This document shows, piece by piece, positions 21,630 to 23,141 of a DNA stretch of 23,141 nucleotides. The notes beneath the pieces are model-generated. The model made no database searches and was not told where the DNA came from. It saw only the letters and a list, made by a program, of their open reading frames with translations. This stretch comes from UMGS1071 sp045638545 (GTDB taxonomy: Bacteria; Bacillota; Clostridia; Oscillospirales; Acutalibacteraceae), in assembly GCA_045638545.1 (NCBI GenBank), contig JAZUBL010000074.1, positions 1 through 23,141 on the forward strand. Direction: 5' to 3'. The translations under genes were made by a program, and so were the position numbers. The number at the start of each line of letters is the position of its first letter. Position 1 is the first letter of the stretch.

Positions 21630-23141
21630 ATGCTTCAACTGATTCTTGGCAGCGGCGGCAGCGGAAAAACAACTGCCATTCACAATGCCGTGCGCCAGCA
21701 TATTACATCCGGAACGGAAGGCAGCTGCATGCTGATTGTACCGGAGCAGTACTCCTTTGAAACAGAGCGGAGAATGCTGACACTGCTTGGTGCAAAAGAT
21801 GCGCAGAAGGTAGAGGTTGTCAGTTTTCGTCGTCTGGCAGATTTTGTGTTTCGCCGTCATGGCAGACCGCAGGGTTCTGTACTGACAGACGGCGGCCGAA
21901 ATATTCTTATGAGTCTTGCACTGGAAGAAGTAAAAGAAGAGCTGTGTTTTTATCGCGGCTATGCCGACACAGACGAACTAATCTCCATGCTGCTCTCCTT
22001 TTCCAAAGAGCTGAAATGGTGCAATGTGACAGCAGAGGATTTTCTTGCCTATCAGCCGAAAACAGAAGACGAAACACTGCAGACAAAAATCCATGATATT
22101 GGCCTGATCCTCTCTGCTTATGAAGCACTGGCAGAGCAGAGTTACGTGGATCCGCTGGATGACCTGAGCCGGATCCGTTCTGTCATTGAGGAGCAGAATC
22201 TTTTTGCCGGATACAGCGTGTTTGTGGACAGCTTCAAGGACTTCACCGTGCAGCAGCTGGATTTGTTGAATCTGGCGCTGCGGCAAGCACAGAAGCTGGC
22301 TGTATCCCTCTGTACCGATCAGCTGCATGATCCGGAGCACGGCAGGGGCCTCTTTGCGCCGGCCTGCAAAACGGCATCTACCCTGATGCATATGGCAAGA
22401 GAGAACGGTGTGAAAGTTGCGGTGCCGCAGCAGCTGGAGCCGGGTGTTCGTTACGCTGCAGAGGAGCTGGCCTTTCTGGAGCGGAATCTGTTCCGGGCAG
22501 AGCGGGAAACATGGAGCGGTCAGGTGGAGGCGGTACAGTGCTTCAGCGGCAGAAACCGCCATGATGAAGCTGCCTTTGCTGCCCAGGAGATCCGCCGCCT
22601 TGTCATGGAAAAGGGATACCGCTACCGTGATTTTGCGGTTATTGCGAGAAACCTGCAGCCATACCGCGGAATTCTGGATACCGCTTTTGACCGCCACGAG
22701 ATCGCCTATTTTATTGATGACCCAAAGGCCATCGACAGCGAACCGGTGATGCAGGCTGTGCTTGCTGCATTTCGCATTCTGAGCAGTTATTATGACTCGG
22801 AAGCAATTTTTACTTACCTGAAAACCGGCATGGTAGACGGCTTTACCGCCAATGAAATTGCCCTGCTGGAAAATTACACCTACACCTGGAAAATCAGCGG
22901 CAAGCGCTGGAGAGAGCCATGGACAGCCAACCCAGGCGGTTTTTCAGATGGTTTCTCAGAAGAAGAGCAGGCAGAACTGGATCACCTGAATGAACTGCGT
23001 GAAAAACTGCTGGCGCCGCTGCAGAGTCTGGCATTTTCTCTGCAGGAGAAAACAGGCAGGGAGATTTCTGCTTCCATTTACGATTTCCTTCTGGCAATCG
23101 GCGCAGATCAGTGCGTGCTGCGCCTTGCAGGAAAACTGCGG
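21630..23141 (+). CDS. addB: AddB subunit of the AddAB helicase-nuclease (5' part; runs off the window)
   Basis: AddAB processes double-strand breaks to recombinogenic 3' tails, the Firmicutes counterpart of RecBCD. AddB carries an inactivated helicase fold that recognises Chi plus a C-terminal nuclease with an Fe-S cluster. 504 codons are visible. The protein opens LQLILGSGGSGKTT with a P-loop at residues 7-15, then LIVPEQYSFETER, VVSFRRLADFVFRR, LISMLLSFSKELKW and the conserved VDPLDDL, GYSVFVDSFKDFTVQQ, YRYRDFAVIARN and YFIDDPKAIDSEPV, all typical of the Firmicutes AddB N-terminal half. The nuclease domain and cysteine cluster lie beyond 23141. The ATG follows AAGGTGGGG; addA would normally come next. 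Confidence 0.94.
   Translation, partial: MLQLILGSGGSGKTTAIHNAVRQHITSGTEGSCMLIVPEQYSFETERRMLTLLGAKDAQKVEVVSFRRLADFVFRRHGRPQGSVLTDGGRNILMSLALEEVKEELCFYRGYADTDELISMLLSFSKELKWCNVTAEDFLAYQPKTEDETLQTKIHDIGLILSAYEALAEQSYVDPLDDLSRIRSVIEEQNLFAGYSVFVDSFKDFTVQQLDLLNLALRQAQKLAVSLCTDQLHDPEHGRGLFAPACKTASTLMHMARENGVKVAVPQQLEPGVRYAAEELAFLERNLFRAERETWSGQVEAVQCFSGRNRHDEAAFAAQEIRRLVMEKGYRYRDFAVIARNLQPYRGILDTAFDRHEIAYFIDDPKAIDSEPVMQAVLAAFRILSSYYDSEAIFTYLKTGMVDGFTANEIALLENYTYTWKISGKRWREPWTANPGGFSDGFSEEEQAELDHLNELREKLLAPLQSLAFSLQEKTGREISASIYDFLLAIGADQCVLRLAGKLR

Noticed and set aside
1..23141. CRISPR arrays, tRNA or rRNA genes, insertion sequences, prophage genes, attachment sites
   Set aside because: No spaced direct repeats, cloverleaf-like sequence, transposase or integrase motifs were seen on reading both strands. 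A tRNA or small-RNA covariance search would be needed to exclude short RNAs.

Overview
The window is an ordinary, densely packed stretch of a Firmicutes (class Clostridia) chromosome. Most genes lie on the + strand. The gene order is typical of the group: an rnj-gdpP-rplI-dnaB run, then tilS-hpt-ftsH, and secG followed by rnr. BofA-type and SpoIIR sporulation proteins point to a spore-former or a recent descendant of one. Mid-range GC and heavy use of GCA, ACA and CTG codons would fit an Oscillospiraceae/Ruminococcaceae-type gut Clostridium, but the genus is inference only. No rRNA, tRNA, CRISPR array, insertion sequence or phage gene was seen.

Layout. Positions 1-1343, minus strand: the 5' part of a cysteine desulfurase gene (nifS/iscS type) and rnhA, each with its own sigma-A-type promoter. 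Positions 1415-6397, plus strand: a strong promoter and a ~230-nt leader precede rnj (RNase J with an unusual ~150-residue basic N-terminal extension), then gdpP (c-di-AMP phosphodiesterase) and rplI, ending at a strong terminator. Positions 6450-11724: dnaB, tilS, hpt and ftsH, the first three overlapping, ending at a strong terminator. Positions 11850-13184: a self-contained two-gene operon encoding an encapsulin nanocompartment. It has a 118-residue EncFtn-type ferritin-like cargo with a C-terminal targeting peptide, followed by the HK97-fold shell protein. Its promoter carries a 9-bp inverted repeat. Positions 13330-17745: a sequence-divergent type IIA topoisomerase pair (parE-like and parC-like). 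Positions 17799-20569: secG and rnr, each with a terminator. Positions 20578-21545: bofA-like gene and spoIIR behind a candidate sigma-E promoter, with a terminator-like hairpin that covers the spoIIR ribosome binding site. Positions 21595 to the end: the 5' part of addB.

The genes cover RNA turnover (RNase J, RNase R, RNase HI), replication and DNA topology or repair (DnaB, topoisomerase pair, AddB), protein quality control and export (FtsH, SecG), and iron/Fe-S handling (cysteine desulfurase, encapsulated ferritin). The accessory item that stands out is the encapsulin operon. It is recognisable as a known class (family 1 encapsulin with EncFtn cargo), not a new system. The less expected signals are regulatory: the encapsulin operator candidate, the spoIIR hairpin, and the palindrome inside the nifS promoter.
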